Notes under the pieces: model-generated
What the model saw: only the letters and a program-made list of their open reading frames with translations
What the model was told of the DNA's origin: nothing
Database searches by the model: none
Shown: positions 9,881 to 20,094 of the stretch, in pieces
How positions within the stretch are numbered: position 1 is the stretch's first letter
How the letters are laid out: every line of letters starts with the position of its first letter
Program-made: the position numbers and the translations under genes
Origin: Henricia sp. BOLD:AAB3569
Taxonomy: Eukaryota; Echinodermata; Asteroidea; Spinulosida; Echinasteridae
DNA length: 64,000 bases
Direction: 5' to 3'
NCBI GenBank assembly: GCA_037783545.1
Contig: JBBELK010000556.1
Coordinates: forward strand, 1-64,000

Positions 9881-11836
9881 TTAGAGAGGCATGTCGAAAC
9901 CCGATTGCAAGCCCAAGTAGGATCTCAGAAACATGTGCATCTTCCTATGGAGTTTCAGATTCCCCCAGATTGTTAGATGCACTTCGTCGGCCAGATCTAA
10001 CTGAGAAATATGGTCATTGGGTAAAAATTCCCAGCCCTGTTTCCCACACGCAGCCCTTAGAGCTGAATTAGCTGAAGAGATAGCCATATTGATTTCCTGT
10101 GATCGCGTCTGACACATGGCTGAAAACACAAAATGGGACTGGGGGTTTGTGCTCTTGAGACTCGTGGCGGCTGTGACAAACAAGTTAACCATCTGTTGAA
10201 TGTAAGACGACGGTTCGGCTTTGTGGCTAAGGTCATTGACCCCACCATGGAGAATTACGACGCTCGGGTTTTTCTTACGGCATATTGCCGCCGCAGACCG
10301 AAAGAGGTCGTCCATTTTAGCCCCGCCTTTCGCGTAGACTTTGACATCTAAACCCGATGACCAGGCAAAGGTGGCCAAACGCTTGCAGATAGAGTCTGAT
10401 ACTATTATTACCATGTGTTGTCGCGGGAGCCGCGGGACAGACAGAATCCGCTGGGTGGCTGGGAAGAAGCATTTGAGCGCCCAAAGCTGGAAAGGAAGAC
10501 CTCTCTTGTTTGGTATGTATCCTTGCTTGGATGGAATCTCCAGAACACCAGTCTGTCCCATTTCTGATAGCTGCAGGGACTGCACAACGAAGGCTTGAAG
10601 ACGAGGCCACCAAGACCTAAGATGGTTGTGCTTGGGCACTACCATGATAACTGCAACCTGCCCCCACTCCATAAATAGTCTAATAAGAGCAGGAATTAAA
10701 ACAAATGGCGGAAAGGCATACAACGCTTCTCCGCGTGGGCATGATTGAGCAAACACATCTACTCCAGAAGCGCCGCATACGGGATATCTCGAAAAGAACT
10801 TGAGAGTGCTGCCCCTTATATCCCTGGGCACATTTGACGGCAAAGCCATTAGATCAAATGTAAAGCCGAGAGGGCCTCCGAAAGCTCTTTGGACACGAGC
10901 CCACAGAGTGACCGTAAGCCTCGAATCTGCTTGTGAAAGCTCTCTTGATGCATAATCGGCGTGGTTACTTGATGACGGTACCCATTCTAGCTTTAAACAG
11001 AAATTCGCCTCTAAAGTCAGAGCGAAGATGAGTTTGAGCACTTTGGCTAAATCCACGGACTTCGTCTTGAGTCGTGTCCAAGCGTGGAATAAACCGCTAG
11101 AGTCAATCTGTACATCGATCCAGCGATCCCAAACCACATCTATCACCGACAGCAAGACGAAATACAAGGCAAGGGCTTCTTTATAACATATGTCCGTTAT
11201 GCTTAAAACTTCCGGTGGCCAGTAGTCGCCGAAACTCACCTCTCCTGCCGGAAGTGATATTACGCCACCCCATTTATACCCAGAGGCGTCTGAACTAAGT
11301 CTAAGTTTAAGGTGGCGCTCTTGTCTCCACGAAATTGGTTGGGAAAACGAATCCACGAAACGCCAAAACAGGACCTCGTCATGAACCGGTTGGGTAAGGG
11401 GGGTCAGCAAAACGTCGTTGAGGCTGGACAAGAGGTGGCAGCATTCCCTTGTGAAGAGAGACGCGGCTGGAAAAACTAAGGCCAGACTTTGGCATTTACC
11501 AACGAATCGCTGCATAGTTTTGAGGGATACACCCTTTGCAGACAAAATATTTTCCCTCACTTCAGCGAAGGATCGTTTCTTCTTTTCTGGGATCCAGAAG
11601 GACATCGTCTTGGAACATACTCCCAGCCCTAGGTGAACCATGCTGTTAACTGGCTTGAGGTGACTTTTCTTCAAATTGATGAAATATCCTAACGCGGACT
11701 GCATGTATAAAACGACATATAAAGCTCGCGAGGCTCTTGCAAAAGCTTGCCTTGAAGAATCTTCGACTGCCTGAAAGGAAAGAAAACAAATTGAACTCTT
11801 CTGTAAAAACCACTCCTTCATTACAACCATTAGCAT
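9881..11836 (-). CDS. RT end, RNase H and SGNH hydrolase-like region of Ngaro
   Basis: This long frame starts inside the reverse transcriptase region. It continues into RNase H (LRLSSDASGYKWGG, with EALAL and QIDSSGLFHAW downstream, then SSSNHADYASREL) and ends in an SGNH/GDSL hydrolase-like domain. That domain shows a serine box (VSDSICKRL), HGGVNDLSH as the G-x-N-D box, and DEVHLTIWG as the D-x-x-H box. Hydrolase domains of this type are known from Ngaro elements and help separate them from DIRS elements, which usually carry a methyltransferase. The role of the domain in the element's life cycle is not known. Confidence 0.85.
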   Translation of the reverse strand: MLMVVMKEWFLQKSSICFLSFQAVEDSSRQAFARASRALYVVLYMQSALGYFINLKKSHLKPVNSMVHLGLGVCSKTMSFWIPEKKKRSFAEVRENILSAKGVSLKTMQRFVGKCQSLALVFPAASLFTRECCHLLSSLNDVLLTPLTQPVHDEVLFWRFVDSFSQPISWRQERHLKLRLSSDASGYKWGGVISLPAGEVSFGDYWPPEVLSITDICYKEALALYFVLLSVIDVVWDRWIDVQIDSSGLFHAWTRLKTKSVDLAKVLKLIFALTLEANFCLKLEWVPSSSNHADYASRELSQADSRLTVTLWARVQRAFGGPLGFTFDLMALPSNVPRDIRGSTLKFFSRYPVCGASGVDVFAQSCPRGEALYAFPPFVLIPALIRLFMEWGQVAVIMVVPKHNHLRSWWPRLQAFVVQSLQLSEMGQTGVLEIPSKQGYIPNKRGLPFQLWALKCFFPATQRILSVPRLPRQHMVIIVSDSICKRLATFAWSSGLDVKVYAKGGAKMDDLFRSAAAICRKKNPSVVILHGGVNDLSHKAEPSSYIQQMVNLFVTAATSLKSTNPQSHFVFSAMCQTRSQEINMAISSANSALRAACGKQGWEFLPNDHISQLDLADEVHLTIWGNLKLHRKMHMFLRSYLGLQSGFDMPL

Positions 11837-11946
11837 AATCTAATAGATTGAATTCTTGAGCTGGTGAAAATGTTTGGGTATAATGGTAGGGCCACCCGAA
11901 AATTAAATGGTAAAAGGATTTTTTACACGAAACTTATAACTTTCGC

Positions 11947-12859
11947 TCAGACAGAAGATTCCCCTATGAATCTGTCATCAATCCAAATATCTGTGTAAAT
12001 GCCTCTATTTCTGAGCCATGTGGAAAGACAAAACCCTATGGAAGAATAAATGAAAGCACTGTTCTTGAGACCGAATGGTAGGGTGGTATCAGCAAAAAGG
12101 AACCCGGCCCATTCGAAGCCACAAAAGGTACTTGATCTCTTCGTCAATAGAACCTGTTTGTAACCTTGAGAATCGTCCGTGCTAGAGAAAAAAACCATTC
12201 TTGTCGACCGACTTGACAATCTCACCGAGCTGAACCAAGTTAAAGGGCGTGTCTTTGCACCAAAGATTTGGCCCCTTCATAGACAAAACCAGTCTGGGTT
12301 TGCTCGGTTCGATCGTCAAGGCGTTGACGCATCTAGGGGGTGGGACTTCGTTCACCTTTCCCAGTAGTTCTATAGAACCTTCCACCAGACGTTTCTCTAA
12401 GGTATCGTTAATGAAAGGGACGAACTCTTTACAGACAGGTGCGTTAGGGAAATACATGGGCTGGGGAACGTCAGAATCAAAAGAGCGGCCCTTATAAATG
12501 CCCTTAAATGGTTGGAAAAACTCATACAAGTCTACTCCGTGCTGTAACCATTGTTTTACCATACCACCCTGATCGGAGCATTCCGAGAGAACATTTTGCC
12601 AAATGTCCATGTTACCATGAAGTCCCCCTGCTGTAAAGTAGTTCGGATTTGGGAGCCGAATAGTTGCAAAATCTGGTGATCTTTTCCCTTCGAGTACGTC
12701 CAGAGGATCTGGAGCTGCGCCGTGTGGTGGACTCGCCGGTTCCCCGAGGATGTTGACCCAGGACTGGATACCCGGTGGCCGTCTGTGAGCCTTCCCTGCT
12801 ACGGGGTCGAAATGATGAGAAGCCGACATTTCCCAGGAATGAGTCTTAAGTGTGTCCAA
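11947..12859 (-). CDS. Reverse transcriptase region of the Ngaro element
   Basis: The N-terminal part contains the fingers and palm entry (PRCVNALTIEPSKPRLVLSM, then PFNLVQLGEIV). The palm part has DDSQGYKQVLL and, further on, TTLPFGLKNSAFIYSS and YTDIWIDDRFIGES, the region of the catalytic aspartates. The order and spacing match reverse transcriptases of the DIRS/Ngaro group, which lie near the LTR clade. The region belongs to a fossil element and is reported only as a part of it. Confidence 0.8.
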
Positions 12860-13073
12860 ATATCTCCTGTATTCCTGATCCGTTATAGGATTAAGGATCA
12901 GGTTGAAAGAAACCGGGTTAATAGAGGATGGGAAACTGAAAACTATGAACTGCTTTCTTTCCTTGACACTTTAATCCACAAATCAAATCTCAATCTAACA
13001 TTTGGTCAGAGGGTGGAGAACACAGGTAAGTGTGGAAACAACTATTTTGTTCATTCTATTGATTCAAAACGAC

Positions 13074-13571
13074 TTACAAAATTTCTTTACATTCCCTTGC
13101 AAAGTGGCCCACCTTCATACATCGATAACATAAGCCATTTGTTTTGGATATTCTGTGTGGGTTAGGTGGAAGGCGAGGCGGACCCCACGACCTTCGGCCG
13201 AAACGAAAGCCTTGGTGACCTGTAGGAAAGGCCCCTGGGCGGCCCAAACGAGCTTTCTCGTGAGGCTCGAGTGGTGGTGCCCACAAACCCAGGTGTCTCC
13301 GTGCAAAACGTAAACGCTTATCCGAGTCTTCCCCGGTAATAGACTTGTAGATATACATAGCCACTCCTTGGGTTTTAGCCTCGACATGCTTAGTGCATTC
13401 GGTCAATAGATTAGTATAAAAGAGTTTCTCTTTCACGTCCTCAGAAGTGATTGGACTGAATTCGTCTGTGTATCTCCGTAGTAACGACATCACGTAAGCT
13501 ATGTTTCTATCGTATCCAGTTTCCGTACAAGCCCTCAAAAGCGCAACGCGTAGCGGCTTATGTATCTCCAT
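13074..13571 (-). CDS. Gag-like zinc-knuckle region of the Ngaro element
   Basis: A 165-codon frame. A helical N-terminal part (LRACTETGYDRNIAYVMSLL) is followed by a basic, proline- and glycine-rich linker and a C-terminal CCHC knuckle, CYRCMKVGHFARECKE. Zinc knuckles of this form bind nucleic acid in Gag-type proteins. It lies just upstream of the reverse transcriptase region on the same strand. Confidence 0.8.
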   Translation of the reverse strand: MEIHKPLRVALLRACTETGYDRNIAYVMSLLRRYTDEFSPITSEDVKEKLFYTNLLTECTKHVEAKTQGVAMYIYKSITGEDSDKRLRFARRHLGLWAPPLEPHEKARLGRPGAFPTGHQGFRFGRRSWGPPRLPPNPHRISKTNGLCYRCMKVGHFARECKEIL

Positions 13572-13689
13572 CGCTGACTTGATCTAGGGTGAAAATAAGG
13601 AAGGAAGGAAACGTAACAAGTCAAAATATGCACACCATGCTAATGACCGCACTCCAAGCTTGATTGCCAAGCAGATCGAGTGTATCCCG

Positions 13690-14690
13690 CTGAGGGGCCT
13701 CGCCCCATCACTAGCTTGAATCAAATAGTGTAACATTAGGTTTGCTCTTCCAAGGGCTGTACTATCCAGCCAAAGTTATACTCTGTATATTTGGGCCTCG
13801 CCCACATATATTGGCTCTACTTCAGGGCACAAATACAAATCACGTCAGGGGACCCGGCCCCAACACTATGCTTAGAACTGAACTGAATGCATCGTTGCGT
13901 ACCAAACGCTTTGTCATTCAGTCAACATTGTGCTTGCCAATTCGGGGCCCAGCCCCCATGTTGGCTTTACCTGAGGTGGTATACATTACATCAGAGGGGC
14001 CCCAGCCCCAATACCATACTTAACTTAACTGATTGTAAGATTTGCGTTTCCAAACGATGTATCCCTCAGCCGGCCTTGTAGTTCGGCCAATTCGGGGCCC
14101 AGCCCCACATGGCATGCTATACATCACATGAAGGAGCCCAGCTCCCCAATACCATGGTTAACTGAACTGATTGACACTTTGCGTTTTTAAACGCTTTATC
14201 ATTCAGTCAACGTTGCACTTTGCCAATTCGGGGCTCAGCCCCACCTGGTGTTCTCTGATATGGTATACATTAGGGGGCCCAGCCCCAACACCATGCTTAA
14301 CACTGAACTAATGTAACGTTTGCGTTTTCGAACGCCTTATCTCTCAGCTGGCATTGTACTTCAGCCAATCTGGGCCCAGCCCCATGGTGCACATCACATA
14401 AAGGGGGGGGGGGGGGGGGGGGGGGGGGCCCAGCCCCAACACTATGTTTAAAGTACTGATTGCAAGATTTGGATTTCTGAATGTTTTCATTCAGTCAAAA
14501 TTGTACTTTGGCCGATTCGGGGCCCAGCCCCGCATGGTGTACATCACATTAGAGGGCCCAGCCCCACATGTTATATATCACATTTGGGGGCCGAGCCCCA
14601 ACACCATGCTTAAAATGAACTGACTGTAAGGTTGCACGTTCCTAAACGCTTATCACTGCTAACATTGTACTGGCAATTCGGGACTCTAAA
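13690..14690 (-). repeat. Degenerate 140-160 bp tandem repeats inside Ngaro
   Basis: About seven diverged units are each marked by TTCGGGGCCCAGCCCC and by TTTGCGTTT-AAACGCTTTATC-type words. Their starts are about 13779, 13941, 14091, 14227, 14368, 14516 and 14675. A 26-base G run sits at 14403-14428. They fill the gap between two coding regions of the element. The gap may be an intron or an untranslated spacer, or it may be a later insertion. Confidence 0.75.
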
Positions 14691-15372
14691 AGCAGACTAC
14701 TTGTTTCTTTTTCTGCCAATGTCTTTCCCGTATCGCACCCAAATACTCCCCATCTGCGCGCTATCTACTTAAAAACGACGGGCGCTAACCACAAACCTGG
14801 GCGTATGAAAGTCATCGTCTCATTCGTACGATGCCCATGAGACGCCTCTACTGGGATGATAAATCACAACGTGCGAACGTTTGCTTTGAACTCATCTAAT
14901 GCAAAGGCCGTTGAACAGGCGAATAAAATCGGTCGTTTGGTAACATTGGCGAAAATTGGACGGGCGACCATGGAAATTTCCCTGCGCGTTTGTGCTTATT
15001 TGTCTCCGTTTCGACTTTACAAATTGCGCTGTGCGGAATAAATGCATTTTGGGCGCGGTGAAAGCCAAGCGAACGCTACGTCCGTGTACACACAAACCCC
15101 TCATGGTATCTGGGATAGTCGGCTAAGGTTATGAAGCCTTATGTCAAAAGGCCGCTATGGCACGTATACATTATTGTATAAGAGATCCGTTTTACGCTTA
15201 TGATGCTATACCGCCATGTGAAACCAAAGCACAATAAAAGAGAAAGCCAAAGTGTGGTGGCTATCTCCGAAAAACGAAAGACATTTCATAGTGACTAATT
15301 CCCAAACACCTTCCCATGAAAGGGAACGTACGGGTATGGAATTCTTACTCGGCTTAGAATGCCCAACGAGAT

Positions 15373-15981
15373 CTAAGGAGGACGAGAAAAGTACGAGGAA
15401 AAGAACCATACCTGAGAGGATTGCGCGACGGGCGCGTTGCTGACAGTTGGAAAGGCCTGACTGGTGCCAGGTTCGGAAGATACCGTATCGGATTTTGAAG
15501 GGGCTTTCACAGGGACATCATCCGTCGCTTCGCTATCCCGGGACGCAGTCGCGTCGATCCGCGGTCTTTTGTTGATTGCCTGATCTAAAGGACCGGCGTC
15601 CACTCTTTCCAGCATTTCCTGCAGGTTGCGCTTTTGCCCTCCATTGGGAGCCAGAGCAAGGATGTGGTCTTTCCAACCTTGATCCAGGTCTCGTATTTGA
15701 AAGACGTCGTCCCAGCCATCGTGGATAAGTGCATCAAAGCACTTCTGTGATATGCGAAAAGTGGAGCACAAACCACGAAAAAGCGGAGCGACTGGATCCT
15801 CCGTGGCGCCATACTTGTCGGGATCTACCTGTATTGGGCCGTAATCCTTGGACATCTCGGCACCGCGTACGAAAACTCGCGACGTGGCTAACCCAATTGT
15901 AAAAACAACCACAAGACGACGCGATGTGTCATTACCTACAGAATGTATTGACGTAAAAAAGTGAACTAGTGTCGCACGCAT
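15373..15981 (-). CDS. ORF1 region of the Ngaro element
   Basis: The N-terminal coding region nearest the element's 5' end. A conserved core around GLCSTFRISQKCFDALIHDG and WKDHILALAPNGGQ is followed by a low-complexity S/T/P/E-rich tail. The same core, diverged, appears at 47441-47731 (GLCKSFGIFSKCFKSLVADG and VLNLAPNGGE), which identifies a second Ngaro-like copy there. The function of this domain is not known to me; its position suggests a Gag-like role. Confidence 0.7.
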   Translation of the reverse strand: MRATLVHFFTSIHSVGNDTSRRLVVVFTIGLATSRVFVRGAEMSKDYGPIQVDPDKYGATEDPVAPLFRGLCSTFRISQKCFDALIHDGWDDVFQIRDLDQGWKDHILALAPNGGQKRNLQEMLERVDAGPLDQAINKRPRIDATASRDSEATDDVPVKAPSKSDTVSSEPGTSQAFPTVSNAPVAQSSQVWFFSSYFSRPP

Positions 15982-16430
15982 ATTTGTACAAGAAAAGTCA
16001 CGCGTGCTTGAGCAACAATGAGTGGGATTGGGCTAGAGAAATAAAATGCATGCAGGGACAATAGCCCTCAACGCGCGGCGTCGAGGGTAGAAAAATTTCT
16101 GGAATTTAGGAAATTTCCTTGATATCCGCACTTGAATGTCAGCTATAGCTGAGAAATCCCAAAACTTTTAAACTCCATAACTGTTCGGAAATAAATTTCC
16201 CATTCGAGTGGTTGTCAGGTCTCAAGAATAATGCGGTAAATGGAAAATTGCCTTTCTTTAAAAATGCCAAAACAAAATTGATATTCCTAAACACATACCG
16301 TGAAGCAATAAATTGCTCTCCCCGAGCAGTACATGAGCCAAACTCTATCAAACCTTGGGTCAAATGCTGGCTGCAATTGACAAAATTCCGCTCTCCCGGA
16401 CCAGAGCAAGGGGAGTCCTGACAGCAGGAC

Positions 16431-16495
16431 GGTAGAATCGCAAATGACGCTTGTGTAGAGGAAGACGCCCTCCACGTCCACCGCGGTGCAAATAG
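16431..16495 (-). repeat. Ngaro A1 terminal repeat
   Basis: This 65-bp block is the same as A2 at 8319-8383 as far as I can read, and it marks the 5' end of the minus-strand element. Satellite sequence (CCTGGCGATTCGAACCG) starts directly after it. Confidence 0.93.
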
Positions 16496-16559
16496 CCTGG
16501 CGATTCGAACCGTGCATTTACATATCAGTGAAACACGACGGTTCAGGCAATTGTAGTGA

Positions 16560-16909
16560 TAGACTGGTTCCCGTCCACATATTCCACACAGGAGAATATA
16601 AGGACAGGTAAAGGGCGCTTCATCTTGATCTGTAATTAGTCGTCTTTGCGCGTGCGCATTGTGTTTTTTTATATTTAAAAATTGGCCAAGCCGTTTGCTT
16701 TAGGCAATGTACTTTATTTACATAATTGGATATGTTCGACACGCACGGCCAAGTTACAAATGTCACTGCAAAATATGCGCACTTACTAAAAAAACAAATA
16801 ATAATAATAACCACGTGACGGGCAGAATTCTGTCCGTCATGGCTGCCCTTTACCGATCCCTATATTTTCGCAATAAGCGAACCAATCTATAGGGATCGGG
16901 AACCAATCT
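16560..16909. mobile_element. 350-bp MITE with 10-bp target duplication
   Basis: The ends are TAGACTGGTTCCCG and, reversed, AGATTGGTTCCCGATC. The exact 10-mer ATTGTAGTGA flanks it at 16550-16559 and 16910-16919; it is satellite sequence duplicated on insertion. Duplications of 9-11 bp point to a Mutator-like origin. The GGTTCCCGATCC word recurs inside the second large foldback (51764-51782, 52728-52750, 54577-54607). No open frame of note. Confidence 0.8.
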
Positions 16910-16925
16910 ATTGTAGTGACTGAAT

Positions 16926-17067
16926 GGGAGAGGCTATAAGCCAGGCACTCCGTGCATGACGTAAGCTTTCCCGTGCACAGCCCGTGTACACCTAATCATG
17001 GTATGGAAGGAATGTACCCAATCGATGTTTACGTCATGCACGGAGTGCCTGGCTTATAGCCTCTCCC
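16926..17067. mobile_element. 142-bp palindromic MITE
   Basis: Perfect inverted ends of about 38 bp begin GGGAGAGGCTATAAGCC and run through CCAGGCACTCCGTGCATGA. Flanks GTGACTGAAT (16916-16925) and GTGACGGAAT (17068-17077) differ at one base and look like a 10-bp target duplication of the satellite. Mutator-like origin is inferred from the duplication length. Confidence 0.85.
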
Positions 17068-17276
17068 GTGACGGAATGGCCTGGCGGTTTGAACCGTCAT
17101 TTACATATCAATAAAACACGACGGTTCAGGCAATTGTAGTGACTGAATAGCCTGGCGAGCCGAACCGTCGCATTTACATACCAATGAAACACGACGGTTC
17201 AGGCAATTGTAGTGACTGAATAGCCTGACGATTTGAACCGTCGCATTTACATATCAACGAAACAAGACGGTTTGGG

Positions 17277-17441
17277 CAATAGACAGCCGAAGTGTGACGT
17301 GTCCATGGCAATTGGCTCTAAACATCATGACCGTCGGAAAAAATACCATTGTAAAAGCACAGGGACACGGTGTAGTGATTTTAGTGTAGTGCCTATAAGC
17401 AATCAACAAAAGATGACGTATTCATTTCCGCAGTCTATTGG
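17277..17441. mobile_element. MITE of the AGACTGCCGAAGT family
   Basis: A near-complete copy. The left end is CAATAGACAGCCGAAGT and the right end, reversed, is CCAATAGACTGCGGAAAT. Its internal words GGCAATTGGCTCTAAAC, ACCATTGTAAAAGCACAG and AACAAAAGATGACGTA are shared with copies at 5126, 6005, 6238 and 22527. It ends the satellite array on the right. Confidence 0.75.
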
Positions 17442-17865
17442 TTTGATGGATTTATTTTGCGCTCAACTATCGTGCCAGAATCACCCGATTATAATTTGGT
17501 GTTTTTCGTCTCTGCGCCCTAAAACGGCCAAAACGGATTGGTACGTTTCGATAGGGAGGATGATGAGCTTTCACTTGTATATTGCTTTGCAGCTCGCCAA
17601 ACTTGTAATGTTTATTGGATTTTCTTGCCCATACAATTTCATATTTCACCCACCGTGTTTTACCTTCTATTAAAGGGGCCCGTTTTCGCTACCATAACAT
17701 GACCATGTTTTGACGTAATTACAAAATAACCGAATGGTTGGCTTTGGGCGTCGGCAACCGAAGCCGTGCATTGGTTTAATCAGTCAGAAAAAAATGCTGT
17801 CGGTTATGTTGTTCGTACATGTGTGCGTGTGTAAAATTGTAAAATAATTTCTGTGGTAAGAATTA
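17442..17865. other. No gene or repeat recognised
   Basis: Open frames here lack any family signature. The stretch separates the satellite cluster from the giant foldback. Confidence 0.35.
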
Positions 17866-18413
17866 ATAGTGTTCATTCGTTTTGAACGTACGTCGGACCG
17901 TGGGTTGACTGACTGGTCATCAGTGGCCAATGAAATCGTCAACACCGCAAGCTCCACCCAGCTTAACCGTAGTATACTTAAAGCTTTATTGTTCCATGAA
18001 AACATGCATATGCATGTATTTGTAAAACCACCTCTCATGACACATGCAATTTGCGCCTTTGTGTTGTGCGTGCACACCTGTCTTCGCGTGTTTCACGCCA
18101 GGGCAAGGGCAATGCATGGTATGTGGCAATCTAATCTGCACCTGCCTTTGAAAATAATGAATTCAGAGCGCCAGTGTGGGAGAAGATACTGTTTTCCAGA
18201 AAATTGTCCCCTATCCCTTCCCCCGGAAACAAAATCTCTAAATTATCTAGGATATTGTTGTCTCCCGGAAAATGTCTCCTTAGACGGTACATGTATGTGC
18301 CGAGGTTGAAGCAAACTAGTTCACTAATGTACCACTAATGTACAGAATATTGACTGCCGAATGGTGCAAACTAATGCCCGGGGTAATCTTGATGAGTACG
18401 GCAAGCCTGTTAT

Positions 18414-18610
18414 AAGGCGGCTTCACAGGGTGTCAAGGGGTCAAAAGGTCACTGGTCACTATTGCTCGTCCTCCAGATCGGGAGAGAACAAGAGAGTCAC
18501 GTGATTGTCTGCTAGCACGTGCGTTTCCCGACGTGGTTCTATTATTCTCTCCCAATCTGACGGACAAGCAACAGTGACCCGTGACCTTTTGACCCCCTGT
18601 GAAAGCGCCC
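18414..18610. mobile_element. GGGCGCTTTCACA-type MITE, left-arm copy
   Basis: Palindromic element of about 197 bp. The right end, reversed, is GGGCGCTTTCACAGGGGG, and internal GATCGGGAGAGAACAA is mirrored by a TTCTCTCCCAATCTG block. A matching copy sits at the mirrored place in the right arm (25341-25517), so it was there before the arms were formed. Confidence 0.8.
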
Positions 18611-20094
18611 TAATTAAATAGCAGGTCTGTTGACTGTCGTCCCAAGATTAGAGAGGGCGTTATACATGTAGTTTTGACCATCACTAGAATAAAGACCACT
18701 CAACATTTATTGTTACATGCATACACTAAAACACTTTTTAAATGTGAAGCTATTGTCTTCAACCTTTAAGATCCATGTACATACATGTAGGTGGGTTAGG
18801 TGGGTGGCGCCATAAACCTTACTAACTTTGGGGGGTGGGGGGGGGGGGGGGGGGGGGGGACTTAATGAGACTATTTTAAGTCCAATGTGGCGGTACTAAT
18901 TTTCCCTAATGTGACAAATTATGCCCCAGAAAGAGTAAATTTGTTTAGGAAACATGATTTTAGCTATGAAAATAAAATTCAAGTTTTCTCTTAGGTTTTT
19001 ATGTTATGCTGCCTCCATGGACTCAGTGCATGGAGTCTCAACTGGCGAAGGTGTATGGTAGTTTTCCCTCCATGCACTGAGTCTAGGGAGCATGACAAAA
19101 AGTGTTTGCAAAGAAGACTTTGATATTTTTTTCACATCCAAAATCATGTTTCCTGAACAAATGTACACGTTATGAAGCACTATCATGCCATTAGAGAAAA
19201 TAAGTGACGCAGGTGTACGGCCATAGAATTATATATAGTAAACTAGAGTGTGCACTGGATATTGAAGTCACGTTTGTGGACTGTGCCGATGTGGGCGTCG
19301 CCATGGGTGCTCGGTGGGCAAAAGGGTTTTGCCCACTTTGCACTTATAGCGTTAAGCCAAAAAAGCGGCGTCCATATCGGTACATCGTGTATTGGGAGTG
19401 CGCACTCTAGTTTTGTTATATAGGCCTATAACTCTTTGTGTACGGCATATATACCGCATGTAATCTCAACAGGCGAAAGTGTATGGTAGTTTTTCCCGAA
19501 TCCGCAAGTCCAAGTTTCCACCCAAGTGTTGACAGCCAGTGATATGTCAACACGAGTATAAAGCTTCTGCACCAGCGGCCATGACATTGGGCAGGTTTTC
19601 TTATTTAAATTATGTAACAATAGAACCACAAAGCACCTATTCATGCATGACTCATGGTAACAATATGATTGCCCCTGTCATGGCCGCCGTGCAAAGGCTA
19701 GCTCTATTGGGCGCTTTCGAGTCTTTTGATTCTCGTACGATACGTGTGGGTATTTTTAGCTTCCATACCAGAATTCAAAATCGGACTGAAGTTTCCTTTT
19801 TCGTAGTGCTAATAGCTGTAGCCTAATGCACCTATCAAATGTTTTCCCCCTCCACCCCCCCCCCCCCCCCCCTCCCCCACCCCCACCCCCCCCCCCCACC
19901 CCCCGCGCTGCCCACCCATTAGGTGGGGTTTGGTCGCGTTTTTCGTGAGGACTTTGACCCATTTAAATACAAATTTCTGTGCATCAATAGCAAATCGCGC
20001 ATTTTTTTGCACCCGAGGGTGAGGATTTTTGTCACCTAAATTTTGCCCCAGGAGTGGGGATTTTGTCACGCAAAAAGTGACAATCCAAGGCAAG

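Larger units (their letters stand above)
8121..16495 (-). mobile_element. Ngaro-type tyrosine-recombinase retroelement (fossil)
   Basis: An 8.4-kb element on the minus strand, inserted in the 73-bp satellite. Its parts in transcription order are an ORF1/Gag-like region, a zinc-knuckle region, reverse transcriptase, RNase H with an SGNH-hydrolase-like tail, and a tyrosine recombinase. The termini show the split direct repeat layout of Ngaro and DIRS-like elements, A1 - internal - B1 - A2 - B2, rather than LTRs. The hydrolase-like domain favours Ngaro over DIRS. The coding region has a few breaks, so it is a fossil. Its age cannot be measured here, but the A and B repeat copies are nearly identical, which suggests it is not ancient. 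Confidence 0.9.
16496..17276 (+). repeat. Continuation of the 73-bp satellite, interrupted
   Basis: One satellite unit lies at 16496-16559, a short piece at 16910-16925 and nearly three units at 17068-17276. The pieces are separated by two MITEs. The flanks of the Ngaro element and of both MITEs are therefore the same repeat, so all three inserted into a pre-existing array. Confidence 0.9.

Noticed and set aside
17869-18309. 146-codon frame, repeated inverted at 25832-26110
   Set aside because: Shared only because the foldback arms are copies. Base differences between the arms do not look constrained and no domain is recognisable.
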